In this document: positions 52,242 to 61,430 of the stretch, in pieces
Numbering within the stretch: the stretch's first letter is position 1
Layout of the letters: the number at the start of each line of letters is the position of its first letter
NCBI RefSeq assembly: GCF_028583725.1
Contig: NZ_CP110680.1
Location: 4,092,001 to 4,156,000 of the forward strand
Origin: Cellulomonas fimi
GTDB lineage: Bacteria; Actinomycetota; Actinomycetes; Actinomycetales; Cellulomonadaceae
Length of the DNA: 64,000 nucleotides
Reading direction: 5' to 3'
Position numbers and translations under genes: made by a program
Notes under the pieces: model-generated
Database searches by the model: none
The model's input: only the letters and a program-made list of their open reading frames with translations
Told to the model about the DNA's origin: nothing

Positions 52242-54170
52242 ATGTCTCTCCCCCACCACCCCGGTCCCGCGCCCACCGGCATGGGCCGCGGCGGCGGCAA
52301 CCCGCAGATGCGCGGCTTCGCCCGCGACCGGTCCGTCGGCCGCCGACGTCTCTCGCGCGCCACGCTGCGCCGCATCCTCACCTTCGCCCGGCCGCACCGC
52401 CGCGCCCTCGCCGTCTTCCTCGTCCTCATCACGCTCGAGGCCGGCGCCGGCGCGCTGCCGCCGCTGCTGTTCAAGCACCTCATCGACGACGGCATCACGA
52501 ACGGCGACACCCGCCTCGTCGTCCTCATCGCCGTCGCGGTCGCCGCGCTCGCCGTCCTGTCCGCGGGCCTCGCGGTCGCCGACCGCTGGGTGTCGTCCCG
52601 CATCGGCGAGGGCCTCATCCTCGACCTGCGCACCGCCGTCTTCGACCACGTGCAGCGCATGCCGCTCGCGTTCTTCTCCCGCACCCGCACCGGCGCGCTC
52701 GTGCAGCGGCTCAACGGCGACGTGCTCGGCGCGCAGCAGGCGTTCACGTCGACGCTGCAGAACGTCGTGAGCAACGCGCTCACGGTCGTGTTCGTGCTCG
52801 CCGCGATGCTCTCGATGTCGTGGCGGCTCACCCTGCTGTCGCTCGTGCTGCTGCCGCTGTTCGTCCTGCCCGCCCGCTGGTTCGGGCCGCGCATCGCCGC
52901 CGTCACGCACGAGTCGTACGAGCTCAACGCGCAGGCCGCGCAGACCATGCAGGAGCGGTTCAACGTCGCCGGCGCGCACCTGGTCAAGGTGTTCGGCGAC
53001 CCCGAGCGCGAGTCCGCCGCGTACGCCGAGCAGGCGTCCCGGGTCCGTGACATCGGCGTCAAGCGCGCGCTCTACGGCACGTGGTTCCGGGTCGGCCTCA
53101 CCACGCTCGCCGCGATCGCGACCGCGATCGTCTACGGGCTCGGCGGTCTCGCCGCGATCCAGGGCGAGCTCACCGTCGGCGTCGTCGTCGCGCTCGCGTC
53201 GTACCTCGGCCGCCTCTACGGCCCGCTCACCGCGATGTCCAACGTCCAGGTCGACGTCATGACGGCGCTCGTGAGCTTCGAGCGCGTCCTCGAGGTGCTC
53301 GACCTCGAGCCGACCGTGACCGACAAGCCCGACGCGCACGACCTGCGCGACGACGTGGCCCGGCGCGGCGCGAGCGTCGAGCTCGACGCCGTCGGCTTCC
53401 GCTACCCCACGGCCGACGAGGTGTCGCTCGCGTCGCTGGAGTCCGTCGCGACCCTGCGCGCCGACACCGCCGAGGACACGCTCGCGGACGTCTCGTTCAC
53501 CGTCCCCGCCGGCCACCTCGTCGCGCTCGTCGGCCCGTCGGGCGCGGGCAAGACGACCATCTCCCAGCTCGTCACGCGCATGTACGACCCGACGCGCGGC
53601 GCCGTCCGCATCGCCGGTGCCGACCTGCGCGACGTCACGCTCGACTCGCTGCGCGCGACCGTCGGCGTGGTCAGCCAGGAGGCGCACCTCTTCCACGACA
53701 CCATCGCCGGCAACCTGCGGTTCGCGCGCCCCGACGCGACCGACGCCGACCTCGAGCGCGCGCTGCGGCAGGCGCACGTCTGGGAGCTCGTCATGCGCCT
53801 GCCCGACGGGCTCGACACCGTCGTGGGCGACCGCGGCTACCGGCTGTCCGGCGGCGAGCGGCAGCGGCTCGCGATCGCCCGGCTGCTGCTCAAGGCGCCC
53901 GACGTCGTCGTGCTCGACGAGGCGACCGCGCACCTCGACTCCGAGTCCGAGGCCGCCGTGCAGGCCGCACTCGACGAGGCCCTCGTCGGCCGCACGTCGC
54001 TCGTCATCGCGCACCGCCTGTCGACGGTCCGCCGCGCCGACTCGATCGTCGTCGTCGACCGCGGCCGGGTCGTCGAGCACGGCACGCACGACGAGCTCGT
54101 CGCGCGCGGCGGCCTGTACGCCGACCTCTACCGCACCCAGTTCGCGGCGGACACGGTCGCCACCCCCTGA
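52242..54170 (+). CDS. ABC exporter, fused permease-ATPase
   Basis: 642 residues, half-transporter of the ABCB/MsbA type that works as a dimer. Six helices in residues ~50-340. The ATPase has Walker A GPSGAGKTT, signature LSGGERQRLAIARLLL, Walker B VVVLDEATAHLD and switch His in VIAHRLSTV. A Gly/Pro/Arg-rich N-terminal tail of ~40 residues precedes the first helix. The MarR gene next door suggests a drug or lipid exporter. ATG at 52242 with GGGAG upstream. Confidence 0.95.
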   Translation: MSLPHHPGPAPTGMGRGGGNPQMRGFARDRSVGRRRLSRATLRRILTFARPHRRALAVFLVLITLEAGAGALPPLLFKHLIDDGITNGDTRLVVLIAVAVAALAVLSAGLAVADRWVSSRIGEGLILDLRTAVFDHVQRMPLAFFSRTRTGALVQRLNGDVLGAQQAFTSTLQNVVSNALTVVFVLAAMLSMSWRLTLLSLVLLPLFVLPARWFGPRIAAVTHESYELNAQAAQTMQERFNVAGAHLVKVFGDPERESAAYAEQASRVRDIGVKRALYGTWFRVGLTTLAAIATAIVYGLGGLAAIQGELTVGVVVALASYLGRLYGPLTAMSNVQVDVMTALVSFERVLEVLDLEPTVTDKPDAHDLRDDVARRGASVELDAVGFRYPTADEVSLASLESVATLRADTAEDTLADVSFTVPAGHLVALVGPSGAGKTTISQLVTRMYDPTRGAVRIAGADLRDVTLDSLRATVGVVSQEAHLFHDTIAGNLRFARPDATDADLERALRQAHVWELVMRLPDGLDTVVGDRGYRLSGGERQRLAIARLLLKAPDVVVLDEATAHLDSESEAAVQAALDEALVGRTSLVIAHRLSTVRRADSIVVVDRGRVVEHGTHDELVARGGLYADLYRTQFAADTVATP

Positions 54171-54174
54171 CCCG

Positions 54175-54642
54175 TCAGCCGCGCGACGTGCGGACGAGGC
54201 CGCCCGCGACCGTCTGGACGAGCGCGTCCTCGACCGCCGCCGCCCGCCAGTCGGGGCGCAGCGCGTCGGGGCCGTCCGTCGCCGCCCACCGCCGCCAGGC
54301 GACCCCGGCGTAGGACCCGGCGTACGCCGCAGCCAGCCCGACGAGCCCCGCGACGACGTGCGCCCCGACGCTCCGCCGCTCGACGACCGACAGCGCGACC
54401 GCACCGAGCGCTCCCCCGACGAGGCGTCCGGTGAAGGCCGGGAACTCCGTCCGCGGCGGCGCCGACGGCAGCTTGTCCCCGGCCGTCTCGCCCAGCACCG
54501 CGACCGCCGCGAGCCCGCGCAGGACCGCCGCACCGGGGCCGTGCCGCCCACGGGTGGCCGCCCCCACGGGCACGCGGATCGCTGCAGAGGCTCGCCCGCC
54601 GACGGCGAGCCCGAGGACGGCGGACCGGATCACCACACCCAT
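54175..54642 (-). CDS. DUF4126-family membrane protein
   Basis: 155 residues with four or so hydrophobic segments. GVVIRSAVLGLAVGGRASAA, ETAGDKLPSAPPRTEFPAFTGRLVGGALGAVAL and AGSYAGVAWRR fit DUF4126, whose function is unknown. It follows the NUDIX gene by 50 bp on the same strand and may belong to the dcd operon. Confidence 0.78.
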   Translation of the reverse strand: MGVVIRSAVLGLAVGGRASAAIRVPVGAATRGRHGPGAAVLRGLAAVAVLGETAGDKLPSAPPRTEFPAFTGRLVGGALGAVALSVVERRSVGAHVVAGLVGLAAAYAGSYAGVAWRRWAATDGPDALRPDWRAAAVEDALVQTVAGGLVRTSRG

Positions 54643-54692
54643 GCGCCGTGTCTACGCGCCCGACGCCGCCCCGGCATCCCGGGACGCACGGC

Positions 54693-55250
54693 TCAGCGGA
54701 AGCGGCCCAGGTGGATGCCGGCGAACGCGAGGGCGGCGACCGACTCGCCGTCCCGGATCGTGCCGTCCGCGACGAGGCGCAGGACGTCGGCGAACGGCAC
54801 GGTCCGCACGGTGTCGATCCCCTCCTCGACCCGCCCGCGACCGTCGTCGGCGACGCGCGACAGACCCCGCGCGAGGAACACGTGCTCCGGCGCGTTCGCG
54901 ATGCCGTTGAGCGCGTCCATGCGCCCGACGGCCGTCCACTCGCACGCGACCAGCCCGGTCTCCTCGACGAGCTCGCGCTGCGCGGCGGCCAGCGGGTCCT
55001 CGCCGTCGGTCCCGCCCGCGGGCACCTCGACCGACTCGGCGCCGGTCGCGTACCGCCGCTGCGACACCAGCACGACCTGGTCGTCGTCCGTCAGCGCGAC
55101 GACGAACACCGACGCGTGGCGCACCTCGACGACGCCGTAGACGCCGGGCTCGCCGTCGGGCCGGACGACGTCGTCCTCGCGGACCCGGATCCAGCGGTTC
55201 TCGTAGACGACGCGGCTGCCGGTGGTCGTCCAGCCGGCGTGAGCGCTCAC
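54693..55250 (-). CDS. NUDIX hydrolase (ADP-ribose pyrophosphatase type)
   Basis: 185 residues. The NUDIX box is intact: GGTDGEDPLAAAQRELVEETGL. The N-terminal VVYENRWIRVREDDVVRPDG and FLARGLS segments resemble ADP-ribose/GDP-mannose pyrophosphatases. It hydrolyses a nucleoside diphosphate derivative, exact substrate unknown. GTG at 55250 overlaps the previous gene's stop by 4 nt, so it is coupled to the unknown gene between it and dcd. Confidence 0.9.
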   Translation of the reverse strand: MSAHAGWTTTGSRVVYENRWIRVREDDVVRPDGEPGVYGVVEVRHASVFVVALTDDDQVVLVSQRRYATGAESVEVPAGGTDGEDPLAAAQRELVEETGLVACEWTAVGRMDALNGIANAPEHVFLARGLSRVADDGRGRVEEGIDTVRTVPFADVLRLVADGTIRDGESVAALAFAGIHLGRFR

Positions 55251-56386
55251 AGGTCGGCGGGGTCGACGAGGAAGTCGGCGTCGTCGGCGATCTCCCCGCC
55301 GAGGACGGCGTGCAGCGCGCGCGTGACGGCCTGCACCTGCGGGGCGGCGCGCCCGCGCGCGACCTTGTGCGGGAACGAGGGCTTCTCCATCTCGAGCTCC
55401 TCGACGAGGAGCGGCTCCCAGTGCACGCGGTACGCGACGACGCCGTCGGCGGTCCACGGCAGGTCGCGCAGCAGCGGCGGGAGCTCGGTCTCGGCGGCGG
55501 CCTCGACGGAGATGGTGCCGTCGACGCCGAGGTCGACGAGGACGCCGTACGACTCGGCGGGCGGCGGCGACGCGATCATGAGCTCGTCGAACGCGGCGGC
55601 CTCGGCCATCAGGCGCGCGCGCTCGGCCTCGTCGTGGACGCCGTGCTGCTCGAGCGCGGCGCGCAGCCCGGACCCGCCGGCCTCGGTGATCCCGCCGGCG
55701 CCGCTGGTCGAGCCACGCCCGACGCCCGCCATGGGCCCGGTCCAGCGCGACGTCGGCTCGGACAGCCGGGCGCGCGGCACGACGGTCTGCACGACGGCGA
55801 GCGCCTCGGCGGGCTCGAGCCACCGGTCGGTGAGCAGCGTCAGGTCGATCGCGCCGTCGACGTCGGGCGTGAGCACGACGCCCGAGCCGCCGATCCGGAC
55901 GGCGCCGCCGAGCCGCCGCGCGCACGCGACGAGCCACTGCACGACGCGCTCCTCCTCGCGGACGGGGAGCCCGTCGGGGAACGCGCGCTTGAGGCCGTCG
56001 CGGTCGCCGCCGGGGTAGGGACGCTCGCCGCGCTCGCGCGGGCAGTCGAGGTCGTAGACGACGGTGGTCGCCGCGGGCAGCCCGAGGCCGACGGCGTCCT
56101 CGGAGGACACGGCGAACGGCCCGCTCAGGCGGGACAGCCGGGCGAGACGCAGCGCGCGGACGGGCACGGCGGTGACGGCACGGATGCCGAGCGCGGCGGT
56201 CACGGGCCGCACGAACCCGCGCTGCTGAGGCACGTCCTGCGTCGACTCCTCCCAGTGCGCCTGGGCGAAGCGGGAGATCGCGAGGACCTCGACCTCGTCG
56301 GCGGCGATCCCCTCGGGCAGCCCGAGGAGGTGCCGGTCGCGGAGCGTGGCGTCGGCGACGTTGAGCCGGGGCAGCGCGTCGGCCAT
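55247..56386 (-). CDS. Conserved hypothetical protein of the dcd operon
   Basis: 379 residues, soluble, mixed alpha/beta, not recognised. The N-terminal ~110 residues (LLGLPEGIAADEVEVLAISRFAQAHWEESTQ) are acidic. A region around 210-240 has RIGGSGVVLTPDVDGAIDLTLLTDRWL. No signal peptide or membrane helix. It starts 5 bp after the dcd stop and overlaps the NUDIX start by 4 nt, so a link to nucleotide housekeeping is possible. ATG at 56386 chosen by position in the operon. Confidence 0.78.
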   Translation of the reverse strand: MADALPRLNVADATLRDRHLLGLPEGIAADEVEVLAISRFAQAHWEESTQDVPQQRGFVRPVTAALGIRAVTAVPVRALRLARLSRLSGPFAVSSEDAVGLGLPAATTVVYDLDCPRERGERPYPGGDRDGLKRAFPDGLPVREEERVVQWLVACARRLGGAVRIGGSGVVLTPDVDGAIDLTLLTDRWLEPAEALAVVQTVVPRARLSEPTSRWTGPMAGVGRGSTSGAGGITEAGGSGLRAALEQHGVHDEAERARLMAEAAAFDELMIASPPPAESYGVLVDLGVDGTISVEAAAETELPPLLRDLPWTADGVVAYRVHWEPLLVEELEMEKPSFPHKVARGRAAPQVQAVTRALHAVLGGEIADDADFLVDPADL

Positions 56387-56391
56387 GCGGT

Positions 56392-56967
56392 TCAGACCTG
56401 CGTCCGGTGGAACGACTGGAAGGACCGCGACGCGGTCGGACCGCGCTGGCCCTGGTACCGCGAGCCGTACGCGGCGGAGCCGTAGGGCTGCTCGGCGGCG
56501 GACGTCAGGCGGAAGAAGCAGAGCTGGCCGATCTTCATGCCGGGCCACAGCAGGATCGGCAGGGTCGCGACGTTCGACAGCTCGAGCGTCACGTGCCCGG
56601 AGAATCCGGGGTCGATGAACCCGGCGGTCGAGTGCGTGAGGAGCCCGAGCCGGCCGAGCGACGACTTGCCCTCGAGCCGCGCGGCGACGTCGTCGGGCAG
56701 CGTGACCTGCTCGTACGTGGACCCGAGGACGAACTCGCCGGGGTGCAGCACGAACGGCTCGCCGTTCTCGACCTCGACGAGGCGCGTGAGGTCGGGCTGG
56801 TCGACCGACGGGTCGATCACCGGGTACTTGTGGTTGTCGAACAGGCGGAAGAACCTGTCGAGGCGCACGTCGATGCTGGACGGCTGGAGCATCGCCGGCT
56901 CGTACGGTTCGAGGCCGACGCGGCCCGACTCGAGCTCGGCCCTGATGTCACGGTCGGAGAGCAGCAC
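56392..56967 (-). CDS. dcd: dCTP deaminase (possibly bifunctional dUTP-forming)
   Basis: 191 residues, the usual length. [40 protein letters not shown], the catalytic Glu region and nucleotide loop [16 protein letters not shown], and [11 protein letters not shown] are all family motifs. It converts dCTP to dUTP for thymidylate synthesis; in actinobacteria Dcd is often bifunctional and releases dUMP directly. GTG at 56967 has a TACCGT -10 box 6 nt upstream (56974-56979), so the message is probably leaderless. Confidence 0.96.
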   Translation of the reverse strand: MLLSDRDIRAELESGRVGLEPYEPAMLQPSSIDVRLDRFFRLFDNHKYPVIDPSVDQPDLTRLVEVENGEPFVLHPGEFVLGSTYEQVTLPDDVAARLEGKSSLGRLGLLTHSTAGFIDPGFSGHVTLELSNVATLPILLWPGMKIGQLCFFRLTSAAEQPYGSAAYGSRYQGQRGPTASRSFQSFHRTQV

Positions 56968-57068
56968 GGGCCCACGGTAGTCGCCCGGACGCCCGTCCGG
57001 TTCACCCCGTCCGGGGCTGTGTGCACGTGTCATCCACACGCCTCGCACGGACGTGCGGAGGTGCGACG

Positions 57069-57127
57069 TTCTCGATATCGCGTGTGGCGGCTATCATCCT
57101 TCCGTGAGGCGCGTGGGAGCGCTCTCG
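57069..57127 (+). promoter_or_regulatory. Cellobiose phosphorylase promoter with CebR-type operator
   Basis: TTCTCG (57069-57074), 17 bp and TATCAT (57092-57097) form the promoter. TGGGAGCGCTCTCG (57114-57127) matches the CebR consensus TGGGAGCGCTCCCA at 12 of 14 positions and sits about 17 nt past the -10, over the early transcribed region. Release by cellobiose or related sugars is expected. Confidence 0.8.
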
Positions 57128-57229
57128 CACCGACCAGACGCCGCGTCAGACATCCCGACGACGGACCGCGCCGACGCGGATCCACGGGGAGGCGGGCACG
57201 GACGTCTCCGAGCACCCGAGGAATGCCCC

Positions 57230-59698
57230 ATGCGGTTCGGCCACTTCGACGACGCGGCGCGCGAGTACGTCATCACGACGCCCCACACCCCCTACCCGTG
57301 GATCAACTACCTCGGGTCGGAGCAGTTCTTCTCGCTGCTCTCGCACCAGGCGGGCGGCTACTCGTTCTACCGCGACGCCAAGATGCGCCGGCTCACGCGG
57401 TACCGCTACAACAACATCCCCGCCGACGCGGGCGGCCGCTACCTGTACGTCAACGACGGCGGCGACGTGTGGACGCCGTCGTGGCTCCCGGTGAAGGCGG
57501 ACCTCGACCGCTTCGAGGCGCGGCACGGCCTGGGCTACTCGAAGATCACGGGTGAGCGGAACGGCCTGCGCGTGCAGACCCTGTTCTTCGTGCCGCTCGG
57601 CGAGAACGCCGAGGTGCAGAAGGTCACCGTCACGAACACGTCCGACGCCCCGAAGACGGCGACGCTGTTCTCGTTCGTGGAGTTCTGCCTGTGGAACGCG
57701 CAGGACGACCAGACGAACTACCAGCGCAACCTGTCGATCGGCGAGGTCGAGGTCGAGCACGATGGCCCGCACGGCTCGGCGATCTACCACAAGACCGAGT
57801 ACCGCGAGCGCCGCGACCACTACGCCGTGTTCGGCGTGAACACGCGCGCGGACGGCTTCGACACCGACCGCGACACGTTCGTCGGCGCGTACAACTCGCT
57901 CGGCGAGGCCGCGGTGCCGCGTGCCGGGAAGTCCGCGGACTCGGTCGCCTCCGGCTGGTACCCGATCGGCTCGCACTCCGTCGCGGTGACGCTGGCCCCC
58001 GGTGAGTCCCGCGAGCTCGTCTACGTCCTCGGCTACCTGGAGAACCCGGTCGAGGAGAAGTGGGCCGACGACGCGCACCAGGTCGTCAACAAGGCACCCG
58101 CGCACGCGCTGCTGGGCCGGTTCGCGACGAGCGAGCAGGTCGACGCGGCGCTCGAGGCGCTCAACGCCTACTGGACGAACCTGCTGTCGACGTACTCGGT
58201 GTCGAGCACGGACGAGAAGCTCGACCGGATGGTCAACATCTGGAACCAGTACCAGTGCATGGTCACGTTCAACATGTCGCGCTCGGCGTCGTTCTTCGAG
58301 ACGGGCATCGGCCGCGGCATGGGCTTCCGCGACTCCAACCAGGACCTGCTGGGCTTCGTGCACCTGATCCCGGAGCGTGCGCGCGAGCGGATCATCGACA
58401 TCGCGTCGACGCAGTTCGCGGACGGCTCGGCGTACCACCAGTACCAGCCGCTGACGAAGCGCGGGAACAACGACATCGGCTCGGGCTTCAACGACGACCC
58501 GCTGTGGCTCATCGCCGGCGTCGCCGCGTACATCAAGGAGTCCGGCGACTGGGGCATCCTCGACGAGCCCGTGCCGTTCGACAACGAGCCCGGCTCCGAG
58601 GTCCCGCTGTTCGAGCACCTCACGCGCTCGTTCCAGTTCACGGTCCAGAACCGCGGCCCGCACGGCCTGCCGCTCATCGGCCGCGCCGACTGGAACGACT
58701 GCCTCAACCTCAACTGCTTCTCGACGACGCCCGGCGAGTCGTTCCAGACGACCGAGAACCAGGCGGGCGGCGTCGCGGAGTCGGTGTTCATCGCGGCGCA
58801 GTTCGTGCTGTACGGCGCCGAGTACGCGACCCTCGCGGAGCGTCGCGGCCTGGCCGACGTCGCGACCGAGGCGCGCAAGTACGTCGACGAGGTCCGCGCC
58901 GCGGTGCTCGACCACGGCTGGGACGGCCAGTGGTTCCTGCGGGCCTACGACTACTACGGCAACCCGGTCGGCACGGACGCGAAGCCCGAGGGCAAGATCT
59001 GGATCGAGCCGCAGGGCTTCGCCGTCATGGCGGGCATCGGCGTGGGCGACGGCCCGGCGGACGCGGACGCCCCGGCGATCAAGGCGCTCGACTCGGTCAA
59101 CGAGATGCTCGGCACCCCGCACGGCCTGGTGCTCCAGTACCCCGCGTACACGACGTACCAGATCGAGCTCGGCGAGGTCTCGACGTACCCGCCCGGCTAC
59201 AAGGAGAACGGCGGCATCTTCTGCCACAACAACCCCTGGGTGATCATCGCCGAGACGGTCGTGGGGCGCGGTGCGCAGGCGTTCGACTACTACAAGCGGA
59301 TCACCCCGGCGTACCGCGAGGAGATCTCCGACACGCACAAGCTCGAGCCGTACGTGTACGCGCAGATGATCGCGGGCAAGGAGGCGTCGCGCGCCGGCGA
59401 GGCGAAGAACTCCTGGCTGACGGGTACGGCGGCGTGGAACTTCGTCGCGGTGTCGCAGTACCTGCTGGGCGTCCGCCCGGACTACGACGGCCTGGTCGTG
59501 GACCCGCAGATCGGTCCGGACGTCCCGTCGTACACGGTGACCCGCGTGGCGCGCGGCGCGACGTACGAGATCACGGTGACGAACTCGGGTGCTCCCGGGG
59601 CCCGCGGGACGCTCACGGTCGACGGCGCCCCCGTCGAGGGCAACACCGTGCCGTACGCCCCTGCCGGCACGACCGTCCGCGTCGCGGTCACGGTCTGA
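57230..59698 (+). CDS. cbp: Cellobiose phosphorylase (GH94)
   Basis: 822 residues, the same length as the Cellulomonas (C. gilvus) enzyme. It splits intracellular cellobiose with phosphate to glucose 1-phosphate and glucose, saving ATP. The general acid Asp490 falls exactly in RADWNDCLN. Other family features are [27 protein letters not shown] at the N terminus, [14 protein letters not shown], and [11 protein letters not shown] in the phosphate-binding region. No signal peptide. The ATG at 57230 gives the family N terminus. It is followed 28 bp later by an aldose epimerase gene. The CebR-type operator upstream points to induction by cellobiose. Confidence 0.97.
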   Translation: MRFGHFDDAAREYVITTPHTPYPWINYLGSEQFFSLLSHQAGGYSFYRDAKMRRLTRYRYNNIPADAGGRYLYVNDGGDVWTPSWLPVKADLDRFEARHGLGYSKITGERNGLRVQTLFFVPLGENAEVQKVTVTNTSDAPKTATLFSFVEFCLWNAQDDQTNYQRNLSIGEVEVEHDGPHGSAIYHKTEYRERRDHYAVFGVNTRADGFDTDRDTFVGAYNSLGEAAVPRAGKSADSVASGWYPIGSHSVAVTLAPGESRELVYVLGYLENPVEEKWADDAHQVVNKAPAHALLGRFATSEQVDAALEALNAYWTNLLSTYSVSSTDEKLDRMVNIWNQYQCMVTFNMSRSASFFETGIGRGMGFRDSNQDLLGFVHLIPERARERIIDIASTQFADGSAYHQYQPLTKRGNNDIGSGFNDDPLWLIAGVAAYIKESGDWGILDEPVPFDNEPGSEVPLFEHLTRSFQFTVQNRGPHGLPLIGRADWNDCLNLNCFSTTPGESFQTTENQAGGVAESVFIAAQFVLYGAEYATLAERRGLADVATEARKYVDEVRAAVLDHGWDGQWFLRAYDYYGNPVGTDAKPEGKIWIEPQGFAVMAGIGVGDGPADADAPAIKALDSVNEMLGTPHGLVLQYPAYTTYQIELGEVSTYPPGYKENGGIFCHNNPWVIIAETVVGRGAQAFDYYKRITPAYREEISDTHKLEPYVYAQMIAGKEASRAGEAKNSWLTGTAAWNFVAVSQYLLGVRPDYDGLVVDPQIGPDVPSYTVTRVARGATYEITVTNSGAPGARGTLTVDGAPVEGNTVPYAPAGTTVRVAVTV

Positions 59699-59726
59699 GC
59701 GCGGCGACGCGGGACGGGGCGGGGAC

Positions 59727-60704
59727 ATGACGTTGCTCGACGCGGCGCCGACCGAGGTGCGGACGGACGACCCGCGGGTCGTCACGATCGCGGACGGCGC
59801 CTGGGAGGTCGACGTCCTGCCGGGCACCGGCGCGTCCTTGGCGGCGGGCCGCATCCGCACGTCCGACGGCGTGTGGCGGGACCTGCTGCGCCCGACGAGC
59901 CGCGGCGGCCGCGGGGTGGTCGAGAAGTGCGCGAGCTTCCCGATGATCCCGTGGTCCAACCGCGTCCGCGACGGCGTCCTGACGTTCAACGGCCGTTCGC
60001 ACCGGCTGCAGCGCGACTGCGCGGACGGCACCGCGATCCACGGTGCCGTCCGCTACGCCCGCTGGGACGTGCTCGACCGCACACCGGGGTCGGTCACGGT
60101 CGGGATCGACACGCGTGAGCACGTGGGGATCAACTTCCCGTGGCACTTCACGTCGACGATCACGTACGCGGTGCGCGGCGGGCGGTTCGAGGTGACGACC
60201 ACGCTCCGCAACGTCGACGTCGAGGCGTTCCCGGGTGGCTTCGGCCACCACCCGTACTTCCAGCGTGCGCTCGCCCCCGTCGGCGCCGTGGCCCCGCGCC
60301 CGCTGGGCCACCCGGTCGTGCAGGTGCCGGCGCACGCGTGCTACCCGGGCGTCCCGATGCCGACGGGCCCGTCCGGCCCGCTGACACCGCGCGCCGACTT
60401 CCTCGCGCCGCGGGTGCTCGACGGCGCGTTCATCGACGACGTCTACAACGCGCGCGACACCGAGAAGCCGATCACGATCCGGTACGCGCAGCCCGACGTG
60501 CTCGTCGAGCTCACGGCCGACCCGGTGTACGAGCACCTCGTGTTCTACGCGCCGCGCGGCCGCGCGTACTTCGCGATCGAGCCCGCGACGAACGTCAACG
60601 ACGGCGTCGCGCTGTTCGAGGCGGGCGTCCCCGGCACCGGGATCTTCGTGCTGGAGCCGGGCGAGGAGCGCACGGGGACCTTCGCGGTCACGGTCACGGT
60701 CTGA
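59727..60704 (+). CDS. Aldose 1-epimerase family protein
   Basis: 325 residues of the galactose mutarotase fold. NRVRDGVLTFNGRSHRL, GTAIHGAVRYARW (with the catalytic His of the family) and GFGHHPYFQRAL are the usual landmarks, with the acid Glu near FAIEPATNVND. It interconverts sugar anomers; being 28 bp after cellobiose phosphorylase and before a terminator, it probably serves the glucose or cellobiose anomers used or made by that enzyme. Confidence 0.92.
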   Translation: MTLLDAAPTEVRTDDPRVVTIADGAWEVDVLPGTGASLAAGRIRTSDGVWRDLLRPTSRGGRGVVEKCASFPMIPWSNRVRDGVLTFNGRSHRLQRDCADGTAIHGAVRYARWDVLDRTPGSVTVGIDTREHVGINFPWHFTSTITYAVRGGRFEVTTTLRNVDVEAFPGGFGHHPYFQRALAPVGAVAPRPLGHPVVQVPAHACYPGVPMPTGPSGPLTPRADFLAPRVLDGAFIDDVYNARDTEKPITIRYAQPDVLVELTADPVYEHLVFYAPRGRAYFAIEPATNVNDGVALFEAGVPGTGIFVLEPGEERTGTFAVTVTV

Positions 60705-60713
60705 TCTGCCGCC

Positions 60714-60748
60714 GACGCCCGGGTCGCACGACGGTGCGCCCGGGCGTC
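60714..60748 (+). terminator. Terminator of the cellobiose phosphorylase operon
   Basis: GACGCCCGGG (60714-60723) pairs with CCCGGGCGTC (60739-60748). The helix continues inside as CGCAC/GTGCG with one bulged T and a GACG loop: 15 bp in all, 9 nt after the epimerase stop. Confidence 0.8.
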
Positions 60749-60795
60749 GTCGCGTCCGCGGCTCGGCGTCGGCGCGGCGATATGGTCACCGTCAC

Positions 60796-60820
60796 TGACG
60801 GTCACCGCTGATGACCGTCA
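60796..60820. promoter_or_regulatory. Candidate MarR operator
   Basis: TGACGGTC-N9-GACCGTCA (arms 60796-60803 and 60813-60820), with a third related copy GGTCACCGTCA at 60784-60794, directly upstream of the MarR gene; likely the autoregulatory site. Confidence 0.55.
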
Positions 60821-60844
60821 CGTTCGCTGACGAGAGGCCGTGCC

Positions 60845-61297
60845 ATGTCGACCGACGCCCCCGCCGACCTCGGCGCCCTCGCCGCGCGGCTGCGCGCCGC
60901 GATCGACCAGGAGACCGCCCACCACCTCGCAGCGGCGGGGCACGCCGACCTCCGCCCGCCGCACCGCGCGGTCCTCGCGGCGCTCGACGACGCCGGGAGC
61001 CGGGCCACCGCGATCGGACGCCGGACCGGCCAGCACAAGCAGGTCGTCGGGACGTCCGTCGACGAGCTCGAGGCCCTCGGCTACGTCGAGCGGCAGCCCG
61101 ACCCCGTCGACCGCCGCGCCAAGCTCGTCGTCCCCACCGCGCGCGGCCTCGACGCGCGCCGCGTGCTGGCCACGACCGCCGCGACGATCGCCGACCGGCA
61201 CCGCGAGGCGGTCGGCGACCGCATCTTCACGCTCTTCACCCGCGTGCTCGGCGACGTCGCCGAGCGTCAGGAGGCGTGGCGGGCGCCCGGTCCCTGA
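60845..61297 (+). CDS. MarR-family regulator
   Basis: 150 residues. HRAVLAALDDAGSRATAIGRRTGQHKQVVGTSVDELEALGYVERQPDPVDRRAKLVV is the winged helix (written here as one continuous region, residues ~39-95; key recognition residues HKQVVG). Flanking helices form the dimer. ATG at 60845 has GAGAGG 6-8 nt upstream. The target is unknown; only its own upstream repeat is visible. The next gene on the plus strand is a tRNA. Confidence 0.92.
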   Translation: MSTDAPADLGALAARLRAAIDQETAHHLAAAGHADLRPPHRAVLAALDDAGSRATAIGRRTGQHKQVVGTSVDELEALGYVERQPDPVDRRAKLVVPTARGLDARRVLATTAATIADRHREAVGDRIFTLFTRVLGDVAERQEAWRAPGP

Positions 61298-61371
61298 CGC
61301 GCCGCAAGGTCGCCCGACGTCACGCACGGGCGGGACGGGCGCACGGGCCCTGCGCCTCGCCCGCCCTGCAT

Positions 61372-61421
61372 CGCTCGTCCCGGACGCGGCGGGGGCCGCT
61401 CGTCCCGGACGCGACGGGGGC
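61372..61421. repeat. Two tandem 25-bp repeats
   Basis: 61372-61396 and 61397-61421 are direct copies differing at one base (CGCTCGTCCCGGACGCG, then G or A, then CGGGGGC), in the gap before the convergent GNAT gene. No function is evident. Confidence 0.7.
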
Positions 61422-61430
61422 ACGTCGCCC

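Noticed and set aside
57053..57229. Longer N terminus for cellobiose phosphorylase (in-frame start at 57053)
   Set aside because: It would translate through the promoter and CebR-type operator; the family N terminus and length of 822 residues fit ATG 57230.
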